Assembly (NCBI GenBank): GCA_016776525.1
Contig: JADHTD010000156.1
Coordinates: forward strand, 1 to 6,598
Reading direction: 5' to 3'
DNA from: Rhodospirillales bacterium
Lineage (GTDB): Bacteria; Pseudomonadota; Alphaproteobacteria; Rhodospirillales; JADHTD01
DNA length: 6,598 nt
The notes below the pieces were generated by a model that worked only from the letters and a program-made list of their open reading frames with translations, had not been told where the DNA came from and did not search any database. This document shows, piece after piece, positions 6,156 through 6,598 of this stretch. Position numbers and translations under genes: made by a program. Every line of letters starts with the position of its first letter. The stretch's first letter is position 1.

Positions 6156-6598
6156 TTACCACTCATTGACGCTGAAAATCGGCCGGAAGCCTTTCGGCGG
6201 CAACGATGTCGAGGCGTCGAATTTCTTAATGGACTTGCGGTCAACGACGAAGACCTTCGGCGCGATGTGCTTGAAATGCTTTTTCCCCTCCAGGGCGCGC
6301 ACCACCAGGTCGACGGACATGCGGGCCTGCAGGGATTGCAGGTCGGTCGGTGCCGCCACCACGTTGCCGCGGCGGATACCGCGGTGGACGCCGGGCCCGT
6401 AATAATAAGCCAGCACCTTAACGTCTTTGCCCAGGCCCTTCTGGCGGAGAATCTGCACGGCGGCATCCGCCGTTACCGTGGTGCCGACGATGTAGTCCAG
6501 GTTCTTGTGTTCGGCCAGGGCGTTGGCCACCAACTTGCCCTGGGTGGCGCGGCCGGTGTCGCCCTTGGCGCTGGCGACGATTTCGATCGGCGATCCCT
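6156..6598 (-). CDS. TorT-like periplasmic binding protein, C-terminal part
   Basis: The last 146 residues of a substrate-binding protein; the reading frame stays open through the right edge, so the N-terminus with its export signal is missing. The apparent start at 6533 is an internal TTG, because protein-like sequence continues upstream of it. From memory of E. coli TorT (about 340 residues) the match is clear: GSPIEIV versus GSPVRIV near the left of the visible part, VGTT versus AGTA, VHRGIRRG versus VYRGLKRG, and SLPPKGFRPIF versus SLSPGGFRPVY near the C-terminus. TorT belongs to the type I periplasmic binding protein fold and signals through contact with the periplasmic domain of the hybrid kinase TorS. 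Here the gene stops 50 bp before the preferred kinase start (or overlaps the alternative GTG by 7 bp), which supports a functional pair. The TorT-like family call is strong, but a TMAO ligand is not shown. Confidence 0.9.
   Translation of the reverse strand, partial: GSPIEIVASAKGDTGRATQGKLVANALAEHKNLDYIVGTTVTADAAVQILRQKGLGKDVKVLAYYYGPGVHRGIRRGNVVAAPTDLQSLQARMSVDLVVRALEGKKHFKHIAPKVFVVDRKSIKKFDASTSLPPKGFRPIFSVNEW

Noticed and set aside
6131..6533. TTG at 6531-6533 as the start of the binding protein gene
   Set aside because: The same frame continues open to the window edge with TorT-like sequence (GSPIEIV and onward), so this is an internal Leu codon and the gene is truncated by the window.

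Overview
The window looks like chromosomal DNA of an alphaproteobacterium, most likely a Rhodospirillales-type organism. The three right-hand genes are GC-rich, with many G/C third positions, and the tRNA remnant and hybrid-kinase style fit that group. The lineage is an inference from composition and gene style, not from a search. Every convincing protein gene lies on the minus strand.

Left part (1-1162): the right end of an integrated genetic element. A complete tyrosine recombinase (104-1069), visibly lower in GC than the genes to its right, starts 48 bp from a 45-bp sequence (1118-1162) that matches the 3' half of a tRNA-Thr(CGU) gene, from anticodon loop to CCA. The sequence left of 1118 is not tRNA. 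This is therefore an attachment-site junction, and the intact tRNA-Thr should lie at the far end of the element, beyond the left edge. A perfect 8-bp dyad sits between the junction and the integrase start and includes part of its Shine-Dalgarno sequence.

Middle part (1163-2265): flanking chromosome, with a NodB/PuuE-type polysaccharide deacetylase-family gene (1280-2146). It has a plausible sigma70-type promoter and a small dyad just upstream, so it is probably its own transcription unit. Several canonical metal-binding positions of the family are replaced.

Right part (2266-6598): a sensory operon transcribed right to left. The 3' end of a TorT-like periplasmic binding protein gene (6156-6598, cut by the window edge) is followed closely by a large hybrid histidine kinase (2266-6105, or to 6162 with a GTG start). 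The kinase reads TM, CHASE-like periplasmic domain, TM, PAS, PAS, HisKA, HATPase_c, degenerate receiver, receiver, HPt. The expected logic is that the binding protein senses a ligand in the periplasm and docks on the kinase, which passes phosphate His-Asp-His to a separate response regulator not present here. This resembles E. coli TorT/TorS, but the kinase has a different sensor and PAS architecture, so the ligand should not be assumed to be TMAO.
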